A stretch of 64,000 nt of DNA. It comes from Acidobacteriaceae bacterium TAA 166 (GTDB lineage: Bacteria; Acidobacteriota; Terriglobia; Terriglobales; Acidobacteriaceae). The position numbers and the translations under genes were made by a program. The DNA is taken from assembly GCA_000421065.1 (NCBI GenBank), contig ATWD01000001.1:2472001-2536000 (forward strand), given 5' to 3'. Below, one piece after another: positions 9,208 to 17,119 of this stretch; position 1 is the stretch's first letter; each line of letters begins with the position of its first letter. The notes beneath the pieces were generated by a model. The model was not told where the DNA came from and did no database searches. It was given only the letters and a program-made list of their open reading frames with translations.

Positions 9208-10479
9208 GTGAATCGATCGGAAGAATCAGCAAGGGAGTCGAAAGTCTCGGAACCCTCCCTTGATAAAACGACTGGAACAGTAGAAGGAGATATTTCTCTA
9301 CTGGACCTGGTTATCACCGTCGTCGAAAACCGGCGTTTCCTCCTCCGGGTGAGCTTCGGTCTGGCTCTTATCGGCCTGCTGGCCGCTCTCCTCCTTCCCG
9401 ATCACTATCAGGCATCTACCTCCATCATGCCGCCTGCGCAGAATAGTTCGGCCGGCTCGGCGCTGATGGCCCAGCTCGGAAGTCTCGGCGCCGTGGCCTC
9501 TCTGGGAGGCGGGGGGGGCCTGGGTCTTAAAAATCCTGCCGACCTTCAAGTTGCTCTGCTGAAGAGCAGGACCGTTGAAGATGCCATGGTGGACCGCTTT
9601 CATCTTAAAGAGCGCTTCAAGATCAAATTCCAATCCGCCGCGCGAAAGAAGCTCGAAAGCATCGTCGATATTGAAGCTAGCACGAAGGATGGTCTGATCA
9701 ACATCGCCGTTACCGATCACGATCCCAAGATCGCTGCCGACATGGCCAACGCCTATGTCGAGGAGTTCAGGAGATACTCCGGCGGCCTGGCTGTGACCGA
9801 GGCGTCGCAACGGCGGCTTTTTTTCGAGCAACAGCTAGCCGGTGCCAAGGACAATCTGGCCCAGGCCGAGGAAGAATTGAAGAGGACCGAGCTCAAGACC
9901 GGCGTGATCCAGCTGGACAGCCAGGCCCGGGCTGCCATCGGACTCGTCGCCGACCTACGTGGCCAGATCGCTGCCAAACAGGCGGAGATTACCGCCATGC
10001 GCACCTACGCGACCGACGAGAATCCTAATCTCCAGATCGCCGAGCAGCAGTTGGCGGGACTGCAGACACAAGCCGCGAAGATGGGCGCGACCGGCGAGAA
10101 TGCGACCAATGCATTGATTCCCAGGGGAAGTATGCAGGAGTCGGGGATTGAATACATCCGCAAGTATCGTGACGTGAAGTACTACGAGACAATCTTCGAT
10201 TTGCTGGCCCGGCAGTATGAGATCGCCAAGGTCGATGAGGCCAAACAGGGTTCTATCATTCAGGTGGTAGACCGCGCCGTGGTTCCTGACCACCGCTCCT
10301 TTCCCTCCAAGCTGCTCTTCACCCTCGCCGGAGGGTTTTTGGGACTCGTCTTCGGGATCACCTGGATCTTCTTCAGAGAAGGAGTACGTCGGATCGCGAA
10401 CAATCCGCAGGAGCAGGAGCGGGTCGATACCCTCAGAGAGCTTCTTCCCTTCAGGAAGCGCCGGGCATCCGCGAACTAA
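9208..10479 (+). CDS. Wzz-type polysaccharide chain-length determinant / co-polymerase
   Basis: The 423-residue protein has the PCP architecture: a cytoplasmic N-terminus, a membrane segment near residues 45-66 (FLLRVSFGLALIGLLAALLL), a long periplasmic coiled-coil region (QLAGAKDNLAQAEEELKRTE, QIAAKQAEITAMR), and a second membrane segment near residues 365-390. A Gly-rich stretch follows the first membrane segment. There is no C-terminal tyrosine-kinase domain. Such proteins set polymer length with Wzy, whose candidate is the divergent neighbour. The GTG start is the first usable in this frame; no strong Shine-Dalgarno precedes it. Confidence 0.85.
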   Translation: MNRSEESARESKVSEPSLDKTTGTVEGDISLLDLVITVVENRRFLLRVSFGLALIGLLAALLLPDHYQASTSIMPPAQNSSAGSALMAQLGSLGAVASLGGGGGLGLKNPADLQVALLKSRTVEDAMVDRFHLKERFKIKFQSAARKKLESIVDIEASTKDGLINIAVTDHDPKIAADMANAYVEEFRRYSGGLAVTEASQRRLFFEQQLAGAKDNLAQAEEELKRTELKTGVIQLDSQARAAIGLVADLRGQIAAKQAEITAMRTYATDENPNLQIAEQQLAGLQTQAAKMGATGENATNALIPRGSMQESGIEYIRKYRDVKYYETIFDLLARQYEIAKVDEAKQGSIIQVVDRAVVPDHRSFPSKLLFTLAGGFLGLVFGITWIFFREGVRRIANNPQEQERVDTLRELLPFRKRRASAN

Positions 10480-10580
10480 CCAATCATCACGCCGGTCTCT
10501 CCACGAAGGTTCTGATCGTCTGCTATTGCCAGGCAGATGCCATCGGCAGCGTCGCGTCCCCGGCAAGGCAGATAAAGCTT

Positions 10581-10624
10581 CCTGCAAAAAGAAAAAGGTC
10601 CCAGTTACGGGACCCTTCCTTTTG
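10581..10624. terminator. Bidirectional intrinsic terminator
   Basis: The GGTCCC/GGGACC stem (10597-10614, loop AGTTAC) is followed by TTCCTTTTG on the plus strand and by TTTTTCTTTTT on the minus strand. It lies between the convergent Wzz-like gene and the small secreted-protein gene. Confidence 0.8.
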
Positions 10625-10644
10625 TCGATGGCTGCGCCGAAAGT

Positions 10645-10983
10645 TTAGACGCCCGGGTTATCGTGCTGGAGCTGCGCCTGGTATCCCTTCTCGAAGCTGT
10701 CGCGGTAGGCCTCGCGCTCAGCGCCCTTGACGGGAGGATTCTTGTACAGGTGCGACGACTTCGCGTCGACCTTGCGCTTGGCGACCTTATCCAGCCTGGC
10801 GGCCTCGAGGCCGTCACGAAAGCCCTGCTGGGCCTGCTCGGTACCGGCCGGCGGCGTGTTCCAGTCCTCAACCTGCGTGGCCGAGTTCTGGTTCTGTGAG
10901 TTCTGGGCGAGCGCAATAACCGGGGCGCCGCTCATAAGGGCCACTGCCATCAGCGGCGCTGCGATGCGGAAGATCTTCTTCAT
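10645..10983 (-). CDS. Small secreted protein of unknown function
   Basis: The 112-residue protein has a clear signal peptide (MKKIFRIAAPLMAVALMSG, cleavage near ALA-QNS). The mature part is polar and charged, with two similar helical motifs, QQGFRDGLEAARLDK and REAYRDSFEKGYQAQ, suggesting an internally duplicated short helical unit. No family is recognised beyond a likely acidobacterial hypothetical. It is flanked by intrinsic terminators on both sides and appears to be a single-gene unit. Confidence 0.7.
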   Translation of the reverse strand: MKKIFRIAAPLMAVALMSGAPVIALAQNSQNQNSATQVEDWNTPPAGTEQAQQGFRDGLEAARLDKVAKRKVDAKSSHLYKNPPVKGAEREAYRDSFEKGYQAQLQHDNPGV

Positions 10984-11091
10984 AACTGCCTCTTGGCCAG
11001 GAGCCCCATCGAAAAAGGGTTCCCAAGGAGCACATCACGGTGAACCTTCTGTCAGGCCGCCCTTTAAGATACATCGGCGCGAGGAATGGTT

Positions 11092-11130
11092 GCAAAAGAA
11101 AATCCCGCAACTGGCGCGGGATTTCTTTTT
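11092..11130 (-). terminator. Intrinsic terminator
   Basis: A 9-bp perfect stem AAATCCCGC/GCGGGATTT (11100-11108 and 11116-11124, loop of 7) is followed by CTTTTT on the plus strand and preceded by an A-rich stretch, which gives T-rich sequence on the minus strand. It sits 3' of the minus-strand gene ending at 11150. Confidence 0.75.
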
Positions 11131-11149
11131 GCCTGCCGTTATATTCCGG

Positions 11150-12073
11150 TTACATATTGGTGTGGCCGGCCCGCATCTCCTCATTAAACGAGGGTTTGAT
11201 GAACTGAAGAGCGTCGACCAGCTCCTTCTCATACCCTTCGCGATGTCCCATCAAGGCGTCGGCGGGGGTGGCGAACTCGGTATCCGCGGTCAGCAGAATG
11301 ACCCCCTCATGAGCCACGGCGGCGGCGGTCTTCTTCAGCTCCTCGACGGTCGTGTTCAGATACTGCGCATCGCGCGGGTCGGCTAGCCAGACCGGCTCGC
11401 CTCCGCCCAAAACGCCCGACAGCCAGAAGATCTTCGCGGCCAGAAACTCCTGCCGCTGGGCGTCGGTGGTGTCATTGAAGATGAACTTCTTCTGCTTAGA
11501 GCTATAGTACCGCGTCGTAACCGGCACCGGCTGGCGATTGCCGCTCTTCACCAGCTCCAGCTGGCCCTGGTCCATGGTCTTGCGCACGGCGTTGTAGATG
11601 AAGCTCTCGGCGAAGGGCTGCTCGAGCGCCGCGACCACCTCGGCAAAGGTCACGGTGAGCGACCCCGCGATCTTCGCGTGCAGAATACTCTCCTTGCCGT
11701 CTTCCAGGCGCGTCTCGCCGTGGACGATATTGGTGTCGGCACCCGACGTCGATGGGTGAAAGGGCCACTCGAACTTACCGAAACTCAATGGGATACCGTG
11801 CAGGGTCAGATAACAGTCCGGGCGAGGATTCCGGAGACGGGTCGCGCTCTCCTGCAGATAGCTGTCCACCACTCCCTTCAGCGCCGCTCCGCTGAAGTCG
11901 AAGGCTGAGCTTAGCTCGAGCGTCAGCGTCTTCGCGGGGTTCGATGCAAGGCCCAGAGTGAAGCGCGCGGTCGGTCCACCGGAGAAGTCCTTGCCCTCCT
12001 GCTCGCCCACGATCACCAGCCCTGCGGCCTTCGCCGCCGCCTCTACCTGCGCTGCCAAAACACCTGTGCTCAT
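11150..12073 (-). CDS. Conserved hypothetical protein, cytoplasmic
   Basis: The 307-residue protein has no signal peptide or membrane segment. The N-terminal half is beta-rich with regular alternating strands (TARFTLGLASNPAKTLTLEL, CYLTLHGIPLSFGKFEW) and the C-terminal half is helical (NTTVEELKKTAAAVAHEGVI, GYEKELVDALQFI). I do not recognise a family. It lies between a terminator and the GH76 gene, in the same direction as GH76 with a gap of about 40 nt on its 5' side, so the two may be co-transcribed. Confidence 0.65.
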   Translation of the reverse strand: MSTGVLAAQVEAAAKAAGLVIVGEQEGKDFSGGPTARFTLGLASNPAKTLTLELSSAFDFSGAALKGVVDSYLQESATRLRNPRPDCYLTLHGIPLSFGKFEWPFHPSTSGADTNIVHGETRLEDGKESILHAKIAGSLTVTFAEVVAALEQPFAESFIYNAVRKTMDQGQLELVKSGNRQPVPVTTRYYSSKQKKFIFNDTTDAQRQEFLAAKIFWLSGVLGGGEPVWLADPRDAQYLNTTVEELKKTAAAVAHEGVILLTADTEFATPADALMGHREGYEKELVDALQFIKPSFNEEMRAGHTNM

Positions 12074-12110
12074 CTGACTCCGTTCCTCTATGCGTTTTTC
12101 CGTAACCCGT

Positions 12111-13307
12111 CTATTTTACCGTCTGGGCGGCATCCGTTTTGCCAGAAGAGTCCGTCTCGCTGGATTTTGCAGGAAGCGCCGCCACCAGGGCATCCAAGGC
12201 CGAGCTCTGCGTCGCGGCGTCAGGCGTGGCAGGAGGTCCCGACCAGACCAGGCCGAGGGTACTCTCCGGTGTCCGGTCGTGCGCCCAGATCGAGTCTGCG
12301 TTCACAGCAAACGCCGCCCCATAGAATCCCTCCGGGGCAATCGAGCTCAACGCGCGCAGGTTCCGCATCAGGATGCCCTTGAACTGCACTCCATCGGCGC
12401 TGCACTTCGGCTCGCACGGCTCATGGATCACGCCTGCCTTGTCACTGAAGTGCGCAACAGCCGCCTCGGCGATCTGCCTGGCCTCGGTCAGCACATCGGC
12501 GTCGCCTCCGGTCCTCGACCACTCGGCCAGCCCGCCGACCAGCACACCCTGGTTGTAGGTCCATACCGTCTTCTGGTTGTTGCGGCAGGCGCCGGTCGCG
12601 GTATCGATGGTCAGCCCGTCGTTCACCAGATGATCGCCATTGATCATTCCGCTCTTGCGGAACCACTGCCACTCCTTCGCGGCCCAGTCGGCGTCCTTCT
12701 GGCCGTTTGCGGTCGAGATCCTCGTCGCGAGATGCGCCGCCACCGAGAAGAACAGCTCATTCGCGATGGCGTTCTTGTACTTGCGATCCTTGCTCCACCA
12801 GATGCCGCCTCCGCAGGTCTGGTCCCATCCCCCGGCCATATCCTCGAAGATCGACTGCGCCATGACGAGGTAACGGTCTTCACGCGTCAGATCGTAGGCA
12901 TCGATCCACGCCAGGGCCCACCATCCCTCGTCGTCGTAGTACCGGTTCAGAAAGCCCGGGAAGCCCGTCAGCTCCTTCTTCGGATCGATGCGCTTTTCCA
13001 CCGGGATCGTTATCTGCGCCCGCTTGAACGTATTCGCAAGCACAGAGACATATTCCTTCGATCCGGTGGCCCGCATGGAATCGGTCATTACGGTGATGGC
13101 ATTGGCCGCGTTCCACCAGCCGGTCGTACGGTAGAGTCCCATCCCCGGCACATACCATCGTTGTAGCGCCTTGACGGCCTGGTCTGCCCGCTGACGGGCT
13201 TCATCGGGAGAGGTCGTGCTCTTCTGCATCTGCGCGAAGCATCCTGCAGACCAGAGCAATGAGGCCGAAAGGCACAACGCCAGGGAGAGCACGCGACGAA
13301 AGATCAT
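12111..13307 (-). CDS. Secreted glycoside hydrolase family 76 (alpha-1,6-mannanase-like)
   Basis: The 398-residue protein has a signal peptide (residues 1-25, ending GCFA-Q), then an (alpha/alpha)6-type pattern. YYDDEGWWALAWIDAY (residues about 122-137) contains the adjacent aspartates that form the catalytic pair in GH76. NELFF, TWTYNQGVLVGGL and GGGIWWS are further family-like motifs. GH76 enzymes cleave alpha-1,6-linked mannan backbones. Its position by polysaccharide genes and a secreted phosphodiesterase suggests glycan turnover or nutrient scavenging. The ATG start has a GGAGGA ribosome site. It is divergent from the glycerophosphodiesterase gene, with only 58 nt between the starts. Confidence 0.85.
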   Translation of the reverse strand: MIFRRVLSLALCLSASLLWSAGCFAQMQKSTTSPDEARQRADQAVKALQRWYVPGMGLYRTTGWWNAANAITVMTDSMRATGSKEYVSVLANTFKRAQITIPVEKRIDPKKELTGFPGFLNRYYDDEGWWALAWIDAYDLTREDRYLVMAQSIFEDMAGGWDQTCGGGIWWSKDRKYKNAIANELFFSVAAHLATRISTANGQKDADWAAKEWQWFRKSGMINGDHLVNDGLTIDTATGACRNNQKTVWTYNQGVLVGGLAEWSRTGGDADVLTEARQIAEAAVAHFSDKAGVIHEPCEPKCSADGVQFKGILMRNLRALSSIAPEGFYGAAFAVNADSIWAHDRTPESTLGLVWSGPPATPDAATQSSALDALVAALPAKSSETDSSGKTDAAQTVK

Positions 13308-13365
13308 TCCTCCGTTCTACCAGCAGCTTCACCCGGTTGTAATCCCCCTCGACCAGAATCTCTTT

Positions 13366-14307
13366 ATGTTCAAACACATCGCTGTCTTTGCGCTCGCTGC
13401 CGCCCTTCCCTTGTCTTCCGAGACCATCCAGGTTCACGCGCATCGTGGAGGCCGAGCCTCGCGGCCCGAGAACACCCTGCCGGCCTTTCAATTCGCCATC
13501 GACCATAAGGTCGAGGCCCTCGAGCTCGATCTCGCCGTCACCAAAGATAATGTGCTCGTCGTCTCCCACTCGCCTTACCTCACCCAGCAGGAGTCAACGG
13601 ATCCCTTCATGAAGGCCGTGCTGGCCAACGAACGGCATTGCGCCGGACCTGCCTTGCCTCCCGGTACGCTGATCCACTCGCTCACGCTGGCCGAGCTCAA
13701 ACAGTACGACTGCGGAGCCACCACGCTCGCCGTCTTTCCGCATCAGGTCGCCGTGCCCCACACCCCCATTCCCACCTTCGACGAGGTTCTCGATCTTGCG
13801 CCCAAGGGCAACTTCGACTTCAACGTCGAGACCAAAATCTTCATCAACAAGCCTGAGGTCACACCCTCGCCCGAGGTCTTCGTCAAGATGATCGACGACG
13901 CCGTGCGCCGTCATCACCTGCAGTCGCGCGTCATCCTGCAGAGCTTCGACTTCCGCACGCTGCATGCGATGAAGCAGATCGATCCCGAGATCCGTCTCTC
14001 CGCGCTCTTCGGCCAGGCCAAGTACGACCGCTTCATGGGCATCACCGATTCGGATAAGAGCTTCCTGCACATCGCTGAACTCGCGGGCCTGCGCAAGGGA
14101 GATTTCCTCTCCCCGGACGAGACCCTGGCGACGCCCGATTCCGTCGCGGCAGGGCACCAGGCTGGTCTGAAGGTCGTTCCCTACACCAGCAACACGCCCG
14201 ACGGTTGGAAGAAGCTCGCCGACGCACACGTCGATGCCATCATCACCGACGATCCCGCCGGCCTGATGGATTGGCTGCGCACCCAGAATCCTCCGCTTCA
14301 CCCCTAG
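13366..14307 (+). CDS. Secreted glycerophosphodiester phosphodiesterase
   Basis: I choose the ATG at 13366, which gives 313 residues with a short signal peptide (MFKHIAVFALAAALPLSS); an upstream open frame to 13216 runs antisense into the GH76 gene. The GDPD fold is clear: HAHRGGRASRPENTLPAF (catalytic His and Arg), the metal ligands in EALELDLAVTKD and the second catalytic His in VVSHSP. KVVPYTSNTPDGWKKLADAHVDAIITDDP is the typical C-terminal end. It hydrolyses glycerophosphodiesters to glycerol-3-phosphate and an alcohol in the periplasm. Confidence 0.9.
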   Translation: MFKHIAVFALAAALPLSSETIQVHAHRGGRASRPENTLPAFQFAIDHKVEALELDLAVTKDNVLVVSHSPYLTQQESTDPFMKAVLANERHCAGPALPPGTLIHSLTLAELKQYDCGATTLAVFPHQVAVPHTPIPTFDEVLDLAPKGNFDFNVETKIFINKPEVTPSPEVFVKMIDDAVRRHHLQSRVILQSFDFRTLHAMKQIDPEIRLSALFGQAKYDRFMGITDSDKSFLHIAELAGLRKGDFLSPDETLATPDSVAAGHQAGLKVVPYTSNTPDGWKKLADAHVDAIITDDPAGLMDWLRTQNPPLHP

Positions 14308-14507
14308 AAAGACAGGCGCTGCCGCGCGGGCCCACTGCGCGTGGAGCGGTCACCTCGTGACGTGTATACCGGCTTCGCCGTGGGCCTCCCGTTGGTCGGC
14401 GCAAACATCTTTGCAAGCGGCCGACGGGAGTCGCGACCCGAAGGGAGTACACGCGTCACGAAGTGACCGCCCCGCGCGCAGTGGGCCCGCGCGGCAGCGC
14501 TCTGTTC
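14308..14507 (+). repeat. Palindromic intergenic element, long form (copy 3, best-preserved)
   Basis: The element fills the space between two convergent stop codons: it starts directly after the TAG at 14305-14307 and ends about 5 nt before the stop at 14513-14515. The outer arms GACAGGCGCTGCCGCGCGGG and the matching right arm (...CCCGCGCGGCAGCGC) are near-perfect complements, then CCCACTGCGC/GCGCAGTGGG, then GGTCAC(C/T)TCGTGAC / GTCACGAAGTGACC. Inner hairpins GGCTTCGCC and CCCGAAGGG have TTCG-type loops. It may terminate transcription both ways or form a structured RNA. Confidence 0.75.
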
Positions 14508-14512
14508 TCTAT

Positions 14513-14902
14513 CTAGATTGCAACCGCCGCACCGCAGTGCGGGCAGAAGCCAGCCCCTGGGGAGATCGCTACTCCACAGGCCGCACACATGCCGCTGAAG
14601 GCTGCAATCGGTTGCGCCCCAAGGATACTGTTGGCACGAATCTGTCCCGCAATGTAACTGGCCTGCTGAGCGTTGTAGGCCCGCACACGGCCCGGCATCA
14701 GAAAGGCCTCAACGAGGCTTACGAGTGCGGGAATCCCCGTCCAGCTGAAGAGAAGATAGAGCACGCCGATGCCATTGCGGCGAAGGTAGAAGTGATGAAG
14801 GCCGAAGCTGCCGAGAAAGATGGCGAGAAGCACACCCACCACCTCGTCGCGGCGGGCCTGTTCATATTCTGCATAGAACCATGCTCGCTGGTGCTCCGTC
14901 AT
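14513..14902 (-). CDS. TM2-domain membrane protein with C-terminal zinc ribbon
   Basis: I take the start at MTEHQRAWFYAEY (14902), giving 129 residues; an in-frame start at 15007 would add 35 residues that look unrelated to the domain. Two membrane helices with the TM2 pattern follow (VGVLLAIFLGSFGLHHFYLRRNGIG; LYLLFSWTGIPALVSLVEAFLM). The C-terminus has CAACGVAISPGAGFCPHCG, two CXXC knuckles of a zinc ribbon. The function of TM2 proteins is not defined. It is convergent with the phosphodiesterase gene across a long palindromic element. Confidence 0.75.
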   Translation of the reverse strand: MTEHQRAWFYAEYEQARRDEVVGVLLAIFLGSFGLHHFYLRRNGIGVLYLLFSWTGIPALVSLVEAFLMPGRVRAYNAQQASYIAGQIRANSILGAQPIAAFSGMCAACGVAISPGAGFCPHCGAAVAI

Positions 14903-15124
14903 GCCGGATGTGTAGAGAGGATCGTTGTAGCTCAATGCCGCCAGACCTCCGATGCTGCACTCTAGATACGCTGCATCCTTCGCTCCGGTTCCCCGATCTC
15001 CGGCCACTTTGATCGCATTTCCATTCTCTATCCGGACCGTGTTGGTCGCGATTTACAGCGCCTCGCGCTTGTTCTACTGTGAATCTCAGAAGGCGACTTC
15101 GCAGGCAACAGCTTTCAAGGTTGC

Positions 15125-15152
15125 AGATTCAAACGTAGAGATTCAAACGTAG
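15125..15152 (+). repeat. Perfect tandem duplication of a 14-bp unit
   Basis: AGATTCAAACGTAG occurs twice back-to-back, ending about 5 nt upstream of the Shine-Dalgarno of the small Cys protein gene. It may be part of its promoter or 5' leader, or a simple slippage product. Confidence 0.85.
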
Positions 15153-15167
15153 TACGAGGAGGCAGCA

Positions 15168-15377
15168 ATGGAACATATTCAGAATGGACAGTGCGGACTT
15201 TGTACCCACTTCGGAGAGACCCACTCTTCATCCCCGGCGCTGGTCACGATCATGAAGAGCCACGAGGCTCCTCTGAACATGGTCGATGAGTGCGGCCACC
15301 CGAAGAATGCGACCCTGCACCTGAAGGTCACACCGATCAGCGGCTGTGACGGATTCACCCCCGCAGCTCAGGCATAA
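15168..15377 (+). CDS. Small conserved four-cysteine protein
   Basis: The gene encodes a 69-residue soluble protein with an ideal ribosome site (CGAGGAGG, 6-8 nt before ATG). Residues 9-12 form CGLC, with two further cysteines at DECGHP and SGCDGF, and His residues nearby, so a small metal-binding fold is possible. I know of no characterised member. A 14-bp tandem repeat lies just upstream and a terminator-like hairpin just downstream, suggesting a well-expressed monocistronic unit. Confidence 0.75.
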   Translation: MEHIQNGQCGLCTHFGETHSSSPALVTIMKSHEAPLNMVDECGHPKNATLHLKVTPISGCDGFTPAAQA

Positions 15378-15399
15378 CGATTTCATCCTCAACCAGAAG

Positions 15400-15430
15400 A
15401 AAAGGCTTGGAATCGTTCCAGGCCTTTACC
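15400..15430. terminator. Likely intrinsic terminator between convergent genes
   Basis: AAAGGCTTGGAA/TTCCAGGCCTTT forms a hairpin with a TCG loop between the small Cys protein gene and the cupin gene. The T-tract is short (TTTACCCTTTAA), so strength is uncertain. Confidence 0.55.
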
Positions 15431-15457
15431 CTTTAACTTCAAACTTCGTGACCGAGC

Positions 15458-15862
15458 TCAGCTTTGCGTAGAGATAAAGCTCTGGGGCGTCCCCTCTTCG
15501 GGATTGACGAAGTGAACATCCTCCGGAGGCCGTCGCGGCGTATCGATGGCAAGCACCGTGAAAGGATGCTCGAGAATGCGCGGCAGCGCATGGACAGTCC
15601 TCTTGCGGAAGAAGATCAATTCTCCGGGAGAGACCTCCCACGGAGGATTCTCGCCCACAACGATCTCCGCCCGTCCTGTCAGCACATGCAGGTACTCGTC
15701 GCAGCTGGTGTGGAAGTGGGCCGGCACAGAACGATGAACACGAAAGATGCGGCAGCTCGCTGCCTCTTCATCAGTCAGGCGAACATCAGTCAACATGGTC
15801 GCCGCGGTCTCGGGCAGGGTTGCGGCGATCTCGAAGGTACGGAAGATCTGGCCTTCAGGCAT
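15458..15862 (-). CDS. Cupin-domain protein
   Basis: The 134-residue protein begins at MPEGQIFRTF; a 16-residue upstream extension is possible but has no better start. Cupin motif 1 is seen as VPAHFHTSCDEYLHVLTG (HXH...E) and motif 2 as PGELIFFRKRTVHAL (G...H), so it is a single-domain metal-binding beta-barrel. Members range from isomerases to small dioxygenases and sensors; the substrate is unknown. TATACT lies nine nt before the start codon on the minus strand, a candidate -10 box with a very short leader. Confidence 0.8.
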   Translation of the reverse strand: MPEGQIFRTFEIAATLPETAATMLTDVRLTDEEAASCRIFRVHRSVPAHFHTSCDEYLHVLTGRAEIVVGENPPWEVSPGELIFFRKRTVHALPRILEHPFTVLAIDTPRRPPEDVHFVNPEEGTPQSFISTQS

Positions 15863-15985
15863 GGTGCTTGAAGTATAGACGCTGTTAACCGGCGGCTTCC
15901 TTTCCTGCAAGTTCTTGCAGCCTGTTGATCTGCGGGCGATATGCTAATGTCAACGCCCTCCCACTCACGAGCGACAAGGAAGTTT

Positions 15986-17038
15986 ATGACCGAACACTCA
16001 GGCCCCGGAGAGTACTCCCTCAAAAAAGAACGAACCTTCGTCCAGGTGTTTCTCCTCTTCGCATGTCTCTCACTGGCTCACTCCGTTCATAACGCCTGGT
16101 TCATCTTCAGTGGCGAGACGACTCTCCATCCCCCTGTAAAAGGAACCTTTGTCTATCATCTATTTGAGCCCTCCCCGGATGGGATCTACGCCCCCGACGC
16201 CTACCGGATTGCCATTCCGACCATAGGCCGGACTCTTGTCCTCGCGCTTCACGCCGATCGCTTCTGGGTCGCCGCTGGGCTTGACTTCCTCTTCTCCATC
16301 GTCGCCCTCTCCCTGCTCTACCGCCTTGCCGTCGATGGGCTTCCGGTCGAGGGAGGAACAGGCAAACGCCTGCTGATCGTCGCTCTCTTCCTCGCCTGGA
16401 TTCAGTTTCCCCTCGCCTGGATCGTTCCTTGGCAGCGTCCCGAGACGACCCCCAACGCCATGTACGTTGCCATTGCGCTCTTCTGCTTGGTCAAGGGAAG
16501 AGAGAGCAATGCCTGGAACCTGCTGCTGATCGCGGCCACTGTATTTCAGGGATTCGTGCGCGCCGATATCGCCTTCATCCTGGGAGCAGCTCTGTTCCTG
16601 ACCGCGCTTACGGGAAAGATGGATACGATGGCACCCCGTTCTTCCTTATTGCTGAAGGGAGCGGCCATCGCAGGAATCGCCGGAGTCATTCAGCTCTACT
16701 TACAGATCGTCCGCTTCCCTCACCTGCACTACTGGCCTTACGCCCCGATGATCCAGCTGCCGACGAACCTCAAGCCGCGTAACGCAGTCAGCTTCGTCAT
16801 TGATCTTCTCCCCTTCCTCGCACTCGCCCTCTACTGCGTCGTACGCCGCGTCTCTCTCAAGCCGCTTGAGGGGGTCATTGTCGTCGCGTCCGTCCTCTAC
16901 TTTTGCCTCTGGGCTGTCGTTGGAGTTCTGGGAGAGGTCCGCATCTTCGTTCCCTTCCTACTCGCGCTCTCGGTCGTTGCGGCCAGGGTGACCGCGGACG
17001 CGCTTTACGGCCTTCGAATCCCCGCCTCGGAGCTTTGA
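15986..17038 (+). CDS. Multi-pass membrane protein of unknown function
   Basis: The start at MTEHSGPGEY (15986) has an AAGGAAG ribosome site; the open frame extends 15 codons further upstream. The 350-residue protein has about eight hydrophobic helices with short loops. After the first helix comes an extracytoplasmic loop (FSGETTLHPPVKGTFVYHLF...APDAYRIAIP) that resembles the first loop of GT-C-type membrane transferases, but I see no DD or DXD pair there to support that. No firm family assignment is made. It ends at a strong bidirectional terminator opposite rpoD. Confidence 0.65.
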   Translation: MTEHSGPGEYSLKKERTFVQVFLLFACLSLAHSVHNAWFIFSGETTLHPPVKGTFVYHLFEPSPDGIYAPDAYRIAIPTIGRTLVLALHADRFWVAAGLDFLFSIVALSLLYRLAVDGLPVEGGTGKRLLIVALFLAWIQFPLAWIVPWQRPETTPNAMYVAIALFCLVKGRESNAWNLLLIAATVFQGFVRADIAFILGAALFLTALTGKMDTMAPRSSLLLKGAAIAGIAGVIQLYLQIVRFPHLHYWPYAPMIQLPTNLKPRNAVSFVIDLLPFLALALYCVVRRVSLKPLEGVIVVASVLYFCLWAVVGVLGEVRIFVPFLLALSVVAARVTADALYGLRIPASEL

Positions 17039-17062
17039 TCGAAAGAAGGTCCTAAGCCACAA

Positions 17063-17104
17063 AGCAGAAGAGGCCGCGCGTGATCGCGGCCTCTTCTGCT
17101 TTTC
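17063..17104. terminator. Strong bidirectional intrinsic terminator
   Basis: A 16-bp perfect stem, AGCAGAAGAGGCCGCG and its complement with loop CGTGAT, ends in CTTTT on the plus strand and in GCTTTGTGG on the minus strand. It separates the convergent membrane-protein gene and rpoD. Confidence 0.85.
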
Positions 17105-17119
17105 TACTGTTGTCGAGAT

